Of a stretch of DNA of 21,319 nt, positions 1-7,580 are shown one piece after another; the stretch's first letter is position 1, and each line of letters starts with the position of its first letter. This stretch comes from Caryophanales bacterium UBA7476. GTDB taxonomy: Bacteria; Bacillota_I; Bacilli_A; RF39; UBA660. The translations under genes and the position numbers were made by a program. The stretch lies in contig DLOU01000037.1 of assembly GCA_002477275.1 (NCBI GenBank), forward strand, positions 1-21,319, read 5' to 3'. Below the pieces are notes generated by a model. The model worked only from the letters and a program-made list of their open reading frames with translations, was not told the origin of the DNA and searched no databases.

Positions 1-15
1 TTGGTCAAACATAAT

Positions 16-45
16 AAAAAATGATTAGTAAAAACTAATCATTTT
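16..45 (-). terminator. Intrinsic terminator of the metalloprotease-like gene
   Basis: On the minus strand a 12-bp stem (AAAATGATTAGT paired with ACTAATCATTTT) with a four-base loop runs into a short T-rich tail. The gene's TAG stop codon lies inside the stem, so the hairpin closes the AAA+/metalloprotease operon. The 15 bases to its left show nothing recognisable. Confidence 0.85.
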
Positions 46-1093
46 CTTTTTTATAAACTTTATTATTTACATTCCTCTTAATAACATAAGTTTGTATATC
101 ATTATCAACAAAGTTAACATATTTTTTTTCATCTATTATCATAATTTCATAATCATCTTTCATAAAATTAGTAATTACATTAGCAAATTCCGGCTCAAAA
201 CTTATATCTTTAGAACGTGCAAAATGATTTATATTTCTGGCAACTTCAATAGTTAATCGTTGTTTTTCTCTTAACAATTTATCGAATTTATCATATTCTT
301 CATCCGATAAAACTTTCTCTACATACTTAGAAATTTTGATATTAACACTATGAAGCTTTTCCATATTTTCAAATAAACTATCTAATTCTTCTTTATTTGT
401 AGATATTTCTTTTAAAGATTTTTTTAACATATCATTATCATATTCAAGATATGACTCAATTAGCTCATCTTTTCCAATTATCATAGAAAGCATTCTAGCA
501 ATTTGTCTTTCTTTTACGTAATAATCTTTGTTATTAAAATCAGAATATTCATAGTTTAATAAAGATGTTACTCCTTCGCTTAAACATTCACTATATTCCT
601 TATTATATTTTACACTTAATAAGTGATAATACTCATGAGAAGCAATAGAATTATTTTTTGAAATATCATCTGAATTATCACAATAATAAAATTTAACAAC
701 ATTAATATTTGGCATCCAAGCACCATATATACCAGGAGCTTCGGATAAGGCTTCTTTATAATCTATATCAAAATTTTGAAGTCTACTTCTTAAAACAGAT
801 GCATCAAGTAATTGATAATAATCATCAACAAAATCACTAACATAATATAAAGATTCTTTTTCTTCTTCATCCAAATAAGGATTCTTATCAATATATTCAT
901 AGACAGATTCTGCAGATTGAAATCTATCAACATCACGAGTATTTAAAAGACCATTTATACCATTTGATAAAAGAATAGAAAATGCAATAGAAAATGAAAA
1001 TAATTTATTATTATAATCATAATTGCTAGTATAACATTTTCTTACTGAATATAAATGTTCTTTTGCTTTTTTAATTAATTCCCCTTTATTCAT
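35..1093 (-). CDS. Putative HExxH zinc metalloprotease-like protein
   Basis: 352 residues, no named family recognised. The key feature is HEYYH (H153, E154, H157) followed 16 residues later by E173 in a LSEGVTSL context. This is the layout of gluzincin peptidases: two His ligands, a catalytic Glu and a downstream Glu ligand in an 'EG' motif. Residues about 31-50 are hydrophobic and could be a membrane anchor or a buried helix. If they form an anchor, the active site may lie outside the membrane. The rest is charged, with likely helices at 200-290. It starts 9 bases after the upstream AAA+ gene, and its GGGGG ribosome binding site overlaps that gene's stop, so the two are co-transcribed and probably translationally coupled. 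Peptidase activity is inferred from the motif only. It could be an inactive or structural zincin. Confidence 0.6.
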   Translation of the reverse strand: MNKGELIKKAKEHLYSVRKCYTSNYDYNNKLFSFSIAFSILLSNGINGLLNTRDVDRFQSAESVYEYIDKNPYLDEEEKESLYYVSDFVDDYYQLLDASVLRSRLQNFDIDYKEALSEAPGIYGAWMPNINVVKFYYCDNSDDISKNNSIASHEYYHLLSVKYNKEYSECLSEGVTSLLNYEYSDFNNKDYYVKERQIARMLSMIIGKDELIESYLEYDNDMLKKSLKEISTNKEELDSLFENMEKLHSVNIKISKYVEKVLSDEEYDKFDKLLREKQRLTIEVARNINHFARSKDISFEPEFANVITNFMKDDYEIMIIDEKKYVNFVDNDIQTYVIKRNVNNKVYKKEND

Positions 1094-1102
1094 ATTTTCC
1101 CC

Positions 1103-2842
1103 CTACATTTTCATTAAACGTTTATCTTTTTCTTCTACCTCATGTAAGATATATTTAGAATTATCATATATTGTATCTTTAGTAATTATAACTTTATCAT
1201 ACTTACCAATATCATCTGTAACTACATGGAAAGCTTTTGATACTGAATCAGTAACAATTTTATTTAATCCTCTGGCAAAAGTCTTCAACTTGTAGCATTC
1301 TTCAACAATAGCATCAAGTGCTTCATCAGAAAATTCTAATTCAACCCCTGCTTCACCAATAAATTCTTCTTTTACAAATAGAATTGGACTTTCAGTGGAT
1401 TTTAATAATATATCTTTCAAGTCTTTTTTAGTTAAATCTTCTAGATGAATAGTAACAGGAAATCTACCCATCATTTCATCAGGCATACCACCTAAATTTA
1501 TGAAATCATCTGTTGTTGGATTTGCTTTTCCAACTTTACTTTCATGTGTTGAATTAAATCCAACTTCTCTCTTATTAAATTTTTGACTCTTATATACAGA
1601 AGAAAATGAACCACAAAAAATAACAATCATATTTTTTGTAGATATATTTTGAGGATTGGCATCTCTTACTCTCTCTTTTATTGTATAAGTAGTACCATTT
1701 AAAAACATTAATAATCTATTTAAAACCTGAACTCCTGAAACATCATCTTTTCTTTGAGAGTGACCAAGTTTATCAACTTCATCAAAAACAATTACACTAT
1801 TTTCAGCTTTTTCTTTATTACCACCAACTGAATCATATAATTCTTCTAAATAACTTTCAATATCTCTTCCTTTATATCCAGGAGCAGAAAGTTGTGTAGT
1901 ATCAACAATTTTACATGGCCTACCTAAATTTTCAGCAATAAGTTCACATATCTTACTTTTACCACATCCAGTTGAACCAGTAAGTAAAATACCTTTATTC
2001 TTATTACCATATTGTCTAATCAATCTAAATATTTCAACTACTATTTTTTCAACTTCATCATCATGACCAATTATAACTTTTTTAATATTCTCAATAATTC
2101 TTTTTCTTTCTTGATAAAATTTTATTTTATCATCTAAATCTAACTTTTTAGGAGAATATTTTTCATTACTTGTACTTTCTTCTTTTTTATCTTCATTACT
2201 AGTTCTTACAGACAAATTAGTTTTCTTATCAAATTCATCTGGAAACTCAACTGACATCTCATACATAATTTGAACAAAATCTTCAGTAACATCATCTAAA
2301 ACACTAAATAATTTTTTTACAAATTCTTTATCTTTTTTATGTAAATTGTACAATGCAGTAACTTTATCTAAAGCATCAGATAATGGTTTTTCATATTCAG
2401 TATCATCAATACTATATACTTCTTTTTCTTCATAAACAGGAAGTGGAGAACCATTTGAAACATTAGCTAAAGAATTAAGTAAATCAAAAATATTAAAATC
2501 AACCCATTTAAAAGAGTTATCTTCACTATCAAAATAAATAAGTTTATATACAGAGGAATCTTCTTTATACTTTTGTAGTGCTTCTTTAAAAGAATCACAT
2601 TTTCCATATCTCTTATTAAATTCATCTGCAGATAATATATTAGAACAAATATAATCTTCACTAGTATCAAAATTACCTATAAATGCATCTTGAGTAAAAT
2701 AATGTTCTCCATCAAAAGATGTAAACATACTTTCATGTGAATCAAATTCACCAGTAACAGCATTAGTAGGTTTAAAAAGAACAACTCCATCAGTTATTTT
2801 TTTATTTTCCATACGAATAGCAACATCATAATTTGTCTTCAT
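1103..2842 (-). CDS. ClpX-like AAA+ ATPase with novel N-terminal region
   Basis: 579 residues from the chosen ATG, which follows a GGGGG ribosome binding site by 9 bases. A longer reading to 2914 would add a hydrophobic stretch across the promoter and is rejected. The C-terminal ~320 residues are a ClpX/HslU-type AAA+ module: Walker A GSTGCGKS, pore-loop-like GYKG (GYVG in ClpX), Walker B VIVFDEVDKL, an arginine-finger region MMGRFPV, and a sensor-2-like FARGL. An EVGF tripeptide context sits where ClpX carries its IGF loop for ClpP docking. The first ~230 residues lack the Cys4 zinc-binding domain of ClpX and match nothing I recognise. They end in a charged linker. It is the first gene of an operon with the HExxH protein and probably unfolds or remodels proteins. 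It is not simply clpX, given the N-terminus and divergent core. Confidence 0.8.
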   Translation of the reverse strand: MKTNYDVAIRMENKKITDGVVLFKPTNAVTGEFDSHESMFTSFDGEHYFTQDAFIGNFDTSEDYICSNILSADEFNKRYGKCDSFKEALQKYKEDSSVYKLIYFDSEDNSFKWVDFNIFDLLNSLANVSNGSPLPVYEEKEVYSIDDTEYEKPLSDALDKVTALYNLHKKDKEFVKKLFSVLDDVTEDFVQIMYEMSVEFPDEFDKKTNLSVRTSNEDKKEESTSNEKYSPKKLDLDDKIKFYQERKRIIENIKKVIIGHDDEVEKIVVEIFRLIRQYGNKNKGILLTGSTGCGKSKICELIAENLGRPCKIVDTTQLSAPGYKGRDIESYLEELYDSVGGNKEKAENSVIVFDEVDKLGHSQRKDDVSGVQVLNRLLMFLNGTTYTIKERVRDANPQNISTKNMIVIFCGSFSSVYKSQKFNKREVGFNSTHESKVGKANPTTDDFINLGGMPDEMMGRFPVTIHLEDLTKKDLKDILLKSTESPILFVKEEFIGEAGVELEFSDEALDAIVEECYKLKTFARGLNKIVTDSVSKAFHVVTDDIGKYDKVIITKDTIYDNSKYILHEVEEKDKRLMKM

Positions 2843-2872
2843 ACCATCATTCCCCCAAATAAAAGCAATCAT

Positions 2873-2901
2873 ATTATACCATAAAAAGAAAAAAATAACA
2901 A
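2873..2901 (-). promoter_or_regulatory. Sigma-A-type promoter of the AAA+/metalloprotease operon
   Basis: -35 TTGTTA (2896-2901) and -10 TATAAT (2873-2878) are separated by 17 bases, about 30 bases upstream of the AAA+ start. This supports the start at 2842, because a start at 2914 would lie upstream of the promoter. Confidence 0.8.
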
Positions 2902-2902
2902 G

Positions 2903-2926
2903 AAAAAAAGGCACATTAATTTGCCT
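2903..2926 (-). terminator. Terminator after the short-chain dehydrogenase
   Basis: On the minus strand AGGCA ... TGCCT form a short stem followed by six Ts, 4 bases beyond the dehydrogenase stop codon. It directly abuts the -35 of the next promoter. Confidence 0.65.
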
Positions 2927-2929
2927 AAA

Positions 2930-3685
2930 TTATCTAAATATAATTGTATAAATTTTTATAAAAAAAGATTGTAAAAAAGGTTTTCTAATTAAAATCCATC
3001 TTTTATCAGAATTTAAAGCTCTATAGATTTCATTTTCCACATCATTAAACTTCTTCTTTTCTATTATTTTAAAAATAAGTTTTAATCTATTAACATACTT
3101 CTTAGAGCACTCATTTTCAGCATAATTAAGTATGAGTTGATTAAACCCAGTTCTATATGTACCAAGTTCTAAAAGAATAAAAGATATAGGATAATTATAA
3201 ATTTTACATTCTTTAGAAAAAGTATAACAAATCTCACTTAAAGCTGATTTACTTGAAGCATATATTCCAAAATGATCAATATTACATAAAGAAGATAAAG
3301 AACTAGTAACAATAATTTTACCCTTCTTATTTTTATCACAAAAATAATTAGTTGCTATCTTTAATAATTTAATATAACTAAATACATTTACATCATAAAC
3401 TTCTTTAACTTCATATAAATTTGAATGCATAATAGCAGTAGAAAAACCAAGTGCATGATTAACCCAAATACAATCAAAAGATAACCTATTAATTAGTTTT
3501 AAATCGTTATCATCTAAAACATCCATTTTATAAACATCAATATTTAAATCTTTAACTTTCTCAGTTAATACTTCTTTTTCCTCAAAAGTATGTGTTGTTA
3601 GTATTACTTCATATCCTCTTTTCCTCAAACCAGTTGCAACACTAAAACCAATACCACTTGTTCCACCTATAATTAATATTCTCAA
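2930..3685 (-). CDS. Short-chain dehydrogenase/reductase (SDR)
   Basis: 251 residues with classical SDR features: an N-terminal Rossmann fold with GGTSGIG (7-13) for NAD(P) binding, VNHALG (75-80) in place of the usual NNAG, a serine-rich SSLSS strand (128-132), and the catalytic pair Y142/K146 in YASSK. Length is typical. The C-terminal ~50 residues are basic then hydrophobic and may touch the membrane. The substrate cannot be told. The start is a TTG: the frame upstream is closed by TGA, and a GGTGA ribosome binding site lies 6 bases before the TTG. That site is the 3' arm of the upstream gene's terminator hairpin. I see no convincing promoter of its own, so expression may depend on read-through from the ftsW-like gene. 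Confidence 0.85.
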   Translation of the reverse strand: MRILIIGGTSGIGFSVATGLRKRGYEVILTTHTFEEKEVLTEKVKDLNIDVYKMDVLDDNDLKLINRLSFDCIWVNHALGFSTAIMHSNLYEVKEVYDVNVFSYIKLLKIATNYFCDKNKKGKIIVTSSLSSLCNIDHFGIYASSKSALSEICYTFSKECKIYNYPISFILLELGTYRTGFNQLILNYAENECSKKYVNRLKLIFKIIEKKKFNDVENEIYRALNSDKRWILIRKPFLQSFFIKIYTIIFR

Positions 3686-3713
3686 AAAAAATCACCATAT
3701 TTATTATGGTAAT
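3684..3713 (-). terminator. Terminator of ftsW-like gene, overlapping the next RBS
   Basis: On the minus strand ATTACCATA pairs with TATGGTGAT (9 bp, one G-U) around a 5-base loop, followed by eight Ts that run into the TTG start of the dehydrogenase. GGTGA in the 3' arm is that gene's likely Shine-Dalgarno site. The plus strand also ends in a T run, so the hairpin may work both ways. Confidence 0.75.
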
Positions 3714-3734
3714 CTTTTTTAATAATAAACATAC

Positions 3735-4871
3735 TTATGAACTTTTTTCACTTTTCATACCAGTCTCAACACTTACTCTTTGAACAGCAGTTAAAGCAGC
3801 TATTAAACAAATTGTAAAACTACCACCATAACTCATAAATGGAAGTGGTACTCCAGTCATAGGCATTAAACCAAATATTCCAAGTAAATTAACTGCGATA
3901 TGTAAAAAAATATATATAGCAGTACCATAACATATTATACTTCCTCTATTTGTGTAACTTCTTTTACCTATTAAAAGAATTCTAAATAATAAGAATAGAT
4001 AAAGAAGTATAATAGCAATTCCACATATAGCACCAAGTTCTTCAACAATAATTGTGAAGATAAAATCAGTATATGGTTCAGGTAAATATAAATATTTTTG
4101 AGTACTATTTCCAAGACCTTTTCCAAAAAGTCCTCCATTATTAATTGCAATATAACCATTACAAACTTGATTACCAGTTGTCAATAATCTGTCACAAGGC
4201 CTAGTAAAATTTAATCTTTCAAGCTGTCTACTTAAAATTAATTGTTTACCAGAAGAAATAAGTAAAAATGAAGCAACCGCAACAATTCCAACAAGACTGA
4301 CAACAGTTTTAAATTTTATATCTTTTGATATAGGTTCTGCTAGAAATATAAGTCCAACGATGACTGAATAGATTATGGTAGTTCCTAAATCAGGTTGAAC
4401 AAATATTAGTCCACTTATTATTATACATAAACCAATGGGAAAAAGACTAGTCCAATACGAATTAAGCTTTTTCTTATTCTTCTCATAATAATCTGCAAGC
4501 CAAATAATAGTAATGACTTTAATAAACTCACTTGGCTGAAAACTAAAAGGTCCAAAATCATACCAACTTATTGCCTGATTCTGTGCTGAACCTATCACAA
4601 GAAGTATTGCAAGCGAAGCTCCAACTGCTATAAACAAAAACCTAGACATAAAGCCATAAAATCTAGTACCAAAATTTATCATTATTAAAGAAAAAACAAG
4701 TCCAACTAAAAGAAACACTCCTTGTTTTATAAAGTAATTATAAGGACTAACCGCATGTCTCATATATGCTGTTACATTTGAAGATGAGAAAACCATAATT
4801 AATCCCACAACAAAAAGAATAATTGAAATAATTAATACTGGTTTGTCTAAATATTTAATTATCTTTCTCAT
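3735..4871 (-). CDS. ftsW: FtsW/RodA/SpoVE-family peptidoglycan glycosyltransferase
   Basis: 378 residues, about ten membrane helices, usual SEDS length. SEDS proteins polymerise lipid II into glycan strands at the cytoplasmic membrane together with a class B penicillin-binding protein. Visible signatures: FQPSEFIK (111-118), QPDLGT (159-164), NNGGLFGKGLG (245-254), LPEPYTDFIF (263-272, whose Asp269 probably matches the catalytic Asp of RodA), EELG (278-281), and FMSYGGS (345-351). The YGG ending and overall pattern favour FtsW/SpoVE over RodA, but the sequence alone does not settle it. The large outer loop holds two cysteines, C226 and C237. The ATG follows an AGGTGA ribosome binding site. 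I found no clear -35/-10 pair upstream. A strong hairpin follows the stop. Confidence 0.88.
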   Translation of the reverse strand: MRKIIKYLDKPVLIISIILFVVGLIMVFSSSNVTAYMRHAVSPYNYFIKQGVFLLVGLVFSLIMINFGTRFYGFMSRFLFIAVGASLAILLVIGSAQNQAISWYDFGPFSFQPSEFIKVITIIWLADYYEKNKKKLNSYWTSLFPIGLCIIISGLIFVQPDLGTTIIYSVIVGLIFLAEPISKDIKFKTVVSLVGIVAVASFLLISSGKQLILSRQLERLNFTRPCDRLLTTGNQVCNGYIAINNGGLFGKGLGNSTQKYLYLPEPYTDFIFTIIVEELGAICGIAIILLYLFLLFRILLIGKRSYTNRGSIICYGTAIYIFLHIAVNLLGIFGLMPMTGVPLPFMSYGGSFTICLIAALTAVQRVSVETGMKSEKSS

Positions 4872-4945
4872 CCAATCACCTATTCTTATCTTATAATACC
4901 ATATTTTAGTCTTTTTTTCTATTTGAATTATAAATAATATTGTTG

Positions 4946-4973
4946 TTTACACATAATGAACATTTTTTAAAAT
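4946..4973 (+). promoter_or_regulatory. Possible promoter of the YjcZ-like gene
   Basis: TTTACA (4946-4951) and TAAAAT (4968-4973) are 16 bases apart, a possible vegetative promoter. Overlapping downstream, CATATTCTA (4978-4986) with AC 16 bases upstream fits the simplified mother-cell sigma (SigK-like) pattern. Both are weak evidence in such AT-rich DNA. Confidence 0.35.
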
Positions 4974-5013
4974 TTAACATATTCTATATTAGATAGTAAA
5001 AGGAGGTTTTTAT

Positions 5014-5181
5014 ATGTATTATTACGGTGGAAGTAGTTGTGGTTGTTCTAATATGAGTTATCAAACACCATACTATCCTATTTATTCTTATGGAAATAAT
5101 AACTACAACTCAACTTATGCAATTATTTTAGTATTATTTATTTTACTAGTTATTGTAATTGGAACAAGATATGTAAATTAG
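5014..5181 (+). CDS. Small Tyr/Asn-rich membrane protein, YjcZ-like
   Basis: 55 residues, with a strong AGGAGG ribosome binding site 7 bases before the ATG and a terminator starting at its stop codon. The N-terminal ~35 residues are rich in Tyr, Asn, Ser and Gly, with a GSSCGC cluster. Residues 36-50 form one hydrophobic helix (AIILVLFILLVIVIG), and the last residues are TRYVN. This matches the plan of the tiny YjcZ/'Tiny_TM' proteins of Bacillus relatives: a short Gly/Tyr-rich head and a FALIVVLFILLIIVG-like helix. Those proteins are linked to sporulation in spore formers. The family call rests on pattern only, and no function should be assumed. Confidence 0.65.
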   Translation: MYYYGGSSCGCSNMSYQTPYYPIYSYGNNNYNSTYAIILVLFILLVIVIGTRYVN

Positions 5182-5200
5182 AGCTTTTGCTCTTTTTCTT
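5180..5200 (+). terminator. Terminator of the YjcZ-like gene
   Basis: AGAGC-TTTT-GCTCT followed by a T-rich run. It begins inside the TAG stop codon. Confidence 0.85.
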
Positions 5201-5227
5201 TACTTTTTTAATGAAATATAGTATAAT
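5199..5227 (+). promoter_or_regulatory. Promoter of def
   Basis: -35 TTTACT (5199-5204), 17-base spacer, -10 TATAAT (5222-5227), about 28 bases before the def ATG. It abuts the preceding terminator. Confidence 0.7.
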
Positions 5228-5254
5228 ATCTCTGTCAGACAAGGGGATGATTTA

Positions 5255-5803
5255 ATGTTAAAAACAAAAGATATTATTGATGAAAAAAATAAACTATTAA
5301 GAGCTGTAAGTAAAGAAGTAAAATTCCCTCTTACTGATAAAGATAAACAAACTATTAATGACATAATTGAATATTTAACAAACAGTCAAATACCTGAACT
5401 TGCTGAAAAATATGATTTACGTCCAGGAATGGGTATGGCTGCAATTCAATTAGGAATACCAAAAAGATATTTTGTAGTAGTTCATGAATATGAAGAAGGA
5501 AAATTTCAAAATTATGTTTTAATAAATCCAAAAATTATAAGTAATTCAGAGGAAAAAATCTATGTTGAAGATGGTGAAGGATGTCTAAGTATAAATAGAG
5601 AGACAATTGGAATAACGCCAAGATATGCAAGAGTTACAATGGAAGCTTATGATATGGATGGTAATAAAATAAAAGTAAGAGGTCGTGAAGAATTAGCAGT
5701 TGCTTTTCAGCACGAATTAGATCATTTAAACGGAATATTATTTATTGACAAAATAGATAAGAAAAATCCATTTAAAGATAAAGATAAAATGAGAGCAATA
5801 TAA
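5255..5803 (+). CDS. def: Peptide deformylase
   Basis: 182 residues. It removes the N-formyl group from the initiator methionine of new proteins in the cytoplasm. All three deformylase motifs are present: GMGMAAIQ (58-65, usual GxGLAAxQ), EGCLS (108-112) with metal ligand C110, and QHELDH (152-157) with ligands H153 and H157 and catalytic E154. Length and the inserted residues before motif 1 fit the Gram-positive type 2 enzymes. The ATG has an AAGGGG ribosome binding site. It is a single-gene unit with its own promoter, converging on the next gene at a shared terminator. The formyltransferase gene fmt is not in this window. Confidence 0.95.
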   Translation: MLKTKDIIDEKNKLLRAVSKEVKFPLTDKDKQTINDIIEYLTNSQIPELAEKYDLRPGMGMAAIQLGIPKRYFVVVHEYEEGKFQNYVLINPKIISNSEEKIYVEDGEGCLSINRETIGITPRYARVTMEAYDMDGNKIKVRGREELAVAFQHELDHLNGILFIDKIDKKNPFKDKDKMRAI

Positions 5804-5805
5804 AT

Positions 5806-5831
5806 AAAAAAGTGTTTAAAAACACTTTTTT
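5806..5831. terminator. Bidirectional terminator between def and the convergent gene
   Basis: A near-perfect inverted repeat (AAAAAAGTGTTT / AAACACTTTTTT) has an A run on one side and a T run on the other. It serves def on the plus strand and the convergent gene on the minus strand. The latter's TAA overlaps the repeat's right end. Confidence 0.85.
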
Positions 5832-6717
5832 ATTTTAAAACTAATTTCTTTTCTTTATGAACAAAGAATCCATTTTTAAATCTTTTTAGACCAGCAGAAT
5901 AAGTACATTCTGTGATTGGTACATTATTATTTTTCAAATATTCTAATACAAATATTTTATCAGAATCACTTATTTCAAACCCCGTGCCCTCAATAAGATT
6001 TCCATTTTCATCAGCAAAGCAATTAAAGAATGTTCTGTCAGAAAGTCTACGTTCAATATCACTCTCTTTTAAAACATAATCATTATCATATCTACTAGCA
6101 AACATTTTAAATAATATAAGCTTATCAGAATCTGCATACTTTCTTAAGAGTAAAACCATTTTTTTAGGTGGAAGTTTAGTATTCATATAATAATCTATAA
6201 TATCAAATTCCCTGTATGAATCATTTGATATCAAAATACTACTATCAATAAGATTTATTATTTGTTTTCCTTCTCTAATATTTAGTTCTTGAAGCTTATT
6301 TTTCTTTTCTTCTAAAACATCAAAAAACCTATTATAAAAATCATAATCTAATATAAAAGCATATTCTAATATCTTTTCAAGTAAATTTTTATCAGTAAAA
6401 AAATCTTTTTCATCATAACAATCACTTTCTATAAAAGAAATAAGTAATGGTTTTAAATTTGTATTATAATCTACTCTTAGTTCATAATCATAGCTAGATA
6501 AATAACAGGTAACAGTAGAAATAAAATCTATAGTATCCTGATTAAATTTCTTTCTAACTCTTAAAAAATTATATAATTGAATAAACTCATTTACATTAAT
6601 CTTATATTTAAAATAAATAGTTCTTGCCATTAAATCATAATCACAATTTTTAATATTTGATATTTCATTTAAAATAGTACTAAATGCTATTTTTTTCTTT
6701 TTAACTTTTTTTAACAT
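5830..6717 (-). CDS. Uncharacterised 295-residue protein
   Basis: I do not recognise the family. The ATG at 6717 is chosen because GGAGGA lies 4 bases upstream. A reading open to 6771 would run back through the promoter. The protein starts with a lysine-rich segment (MLKKVKKKKIAF), is mostly predicted helix with many Asp/Asn/Tyr/Lys, and has no signal peptide or membrane helix, so it is probably cytosolic. The last ~70 residues (FADENGNLIEGTG... onward) look like a separate small alpha/beta region ending in a Lys-rich tail. It has its own promoter downstream of another unknown gene on the same strand. Nothing visible suggests an enzyme: there are no Walker, HExxH or clustered Cys motifs. Confidence 0.75.
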   Translation of the reverse strand: MLKKVKKKKIAFSTILNEISNIKNCDYDLMARTIYFKYKINVNEFIQLYNFLRVRKKFNQDTIDFISTVTCYLSSYDYELRVDYNTNLKPLLISFIESDCYDEKDFFTDKNLLEKILEYAFILDYDFYNRFFDVLEEKKNKLQELNIREGKQIINLIDSSILISNDSYREFDIIDYYMNTKLPPKKMVLLLRKYADSDKLILFKMFASRYDNDYVLKESDIERRLSDRTFFNCFADENGNLIEGTGFEISDSDKIFVLEYLKNNNVPITECTYSAGLKRFKNGFFVHKEKKLVLK

Positions 6718-6742
6718 ATATTCCTCCAGAAGCAATAATCGA

Positions 6743-6771
6743 ATTATAACAAAAAGAAAAAAGAAATGCAA
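6743..6771 (-). promoter_or_regulatory. Promoter of the 295-residue protein gene
   Basis: -35 TTGCAT (6766-6771), 17-base spacer, -10 TATAAT (6743-6748), about 26 bases before the ATG at 6717. Confidence 0.8.
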
Positions 6772-6791
6772 TAAAAAAAGAAAGATAATTT

Positions 6792-7556
6792 CTAAGATTT
6801 TAAAAGTTGTTTTACATCATTAGAATTATCTTTCTCATCTAGTCTTAAATCATAAAAAAATGTATTAAAATCATTAACAAAATTTTTATATCTTAAACTT
6901 CTAATATCATTAGTACAATCATCATTAGATAATATTTTTTTCCCAACTAATATCATAAGTATCTTTCTTAGTTTCAAATCTATTTTATGATTTTTTATTA
7001 CTTTTTTTAAATCATTACAATCATAAGTATATTTGAATTTTGTATTTAAAATATAAAGCAAATTACTTATATTAATGTTACTAGTTTCATCATCAATTAT
7101 ACCAATCATGGCAAGCTCAGATACATTATTAACAATTCCTGAAGATGAATCAAATTTAACTACAAAATTCTTCTTCTTTTCAGGATTATTAGAAATAATA
7201 TTCACACATATATTCTCAAAATAGAAAACCGGAACTCCATTTTCATCATAAAATGGAACAAATTCTTTTTCTTCTCCACGATAATTACATTGAATAAATT
7301 CATAAACATCTTTATCAAGCCTATACATTAACTGTTCAAACGTAAAAACATCACATATATTTTCAATATCAAGAAAATCAACACAACAATTATTATCAGG
7401 AATCTTACTTTCATACCAAAAAGTAATATAATCAATAAGTTTTTGAAAATCCGATATGTCAAGATACATATCATATCCAGATACAATCTGTGAATGAAAC
7501 CAATTTAAGAAGTATTTGTTTTTATTTAAATTATAATTATTTTCTGTAACTAACAT
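6792..7556 (-). CDS. Uncharacterised 254-residue protein
   Basis: No function recognised. The N-terminal ~60 residues (FLNWF ... ISDFQKLIDYITFWYESKIPD) resemble a module I associate with uncharacterised Firmicutes proteins: a 'FxxWF ... ekmaxWYExxYP' pattern. The middle (90-150) looks like beta strands (FVPFYDENGVPVFYF), and the C-terminal ~100 residues are helical and charged. There is no signal peptide or membrane helix. The ATG follows AGGAGGT by 6 bases, and a very good promoter lies just upstream. The minus-strand sequence after the stop (AGAAA...TTTCT then a long T run) may be a weak terminator. A short stretch NTKFKY also occurs in the unknown protein at 10851-11600, too little to claim relationship. 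Confidence 0.75.
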   Translation of the reverse strand: MLVTENNYNLNKNKYFLNWFHSQIVSGYDMYLDISDFQKLIDYITFWYESKIPDNNCCVDFLDIENICDVFTFEQLMYRLDKDVYEFIQCNYRGEEKEFVPFYDENGVPVFYFENICVNIISNNPEKKKNFVVKFDSSSGIVNNVSELAMIGIIDDETSNINISNLLYILNTKFKYTYDCNDLKKVIKNHKIDLKLRKILMILVGKKILSNDDCTNDIRSLRYKNFVNDFNTFFYDLRLDEKDNSNDVKQLLKS

Positions 7557-7580
7557 ATAAATACCTCCTAAATGAGTACT

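Noticed and set aside
2843..2914. N-terminal extension of the AAA+ protein (hydrophobic, from 2914)
   Set aside because: It crosses the -10 promoter element and a good ribosome binding site precedes the ATG at 2842, so the extension is upstream noise.
3684..3698. Frameshifted ATG start (3698) for the dehydrogenase across the T run
   Set aside because: It would need a one-base shorter T run, and the TTG with GGTGA upstream explains the gene without assuming an error or slippage.
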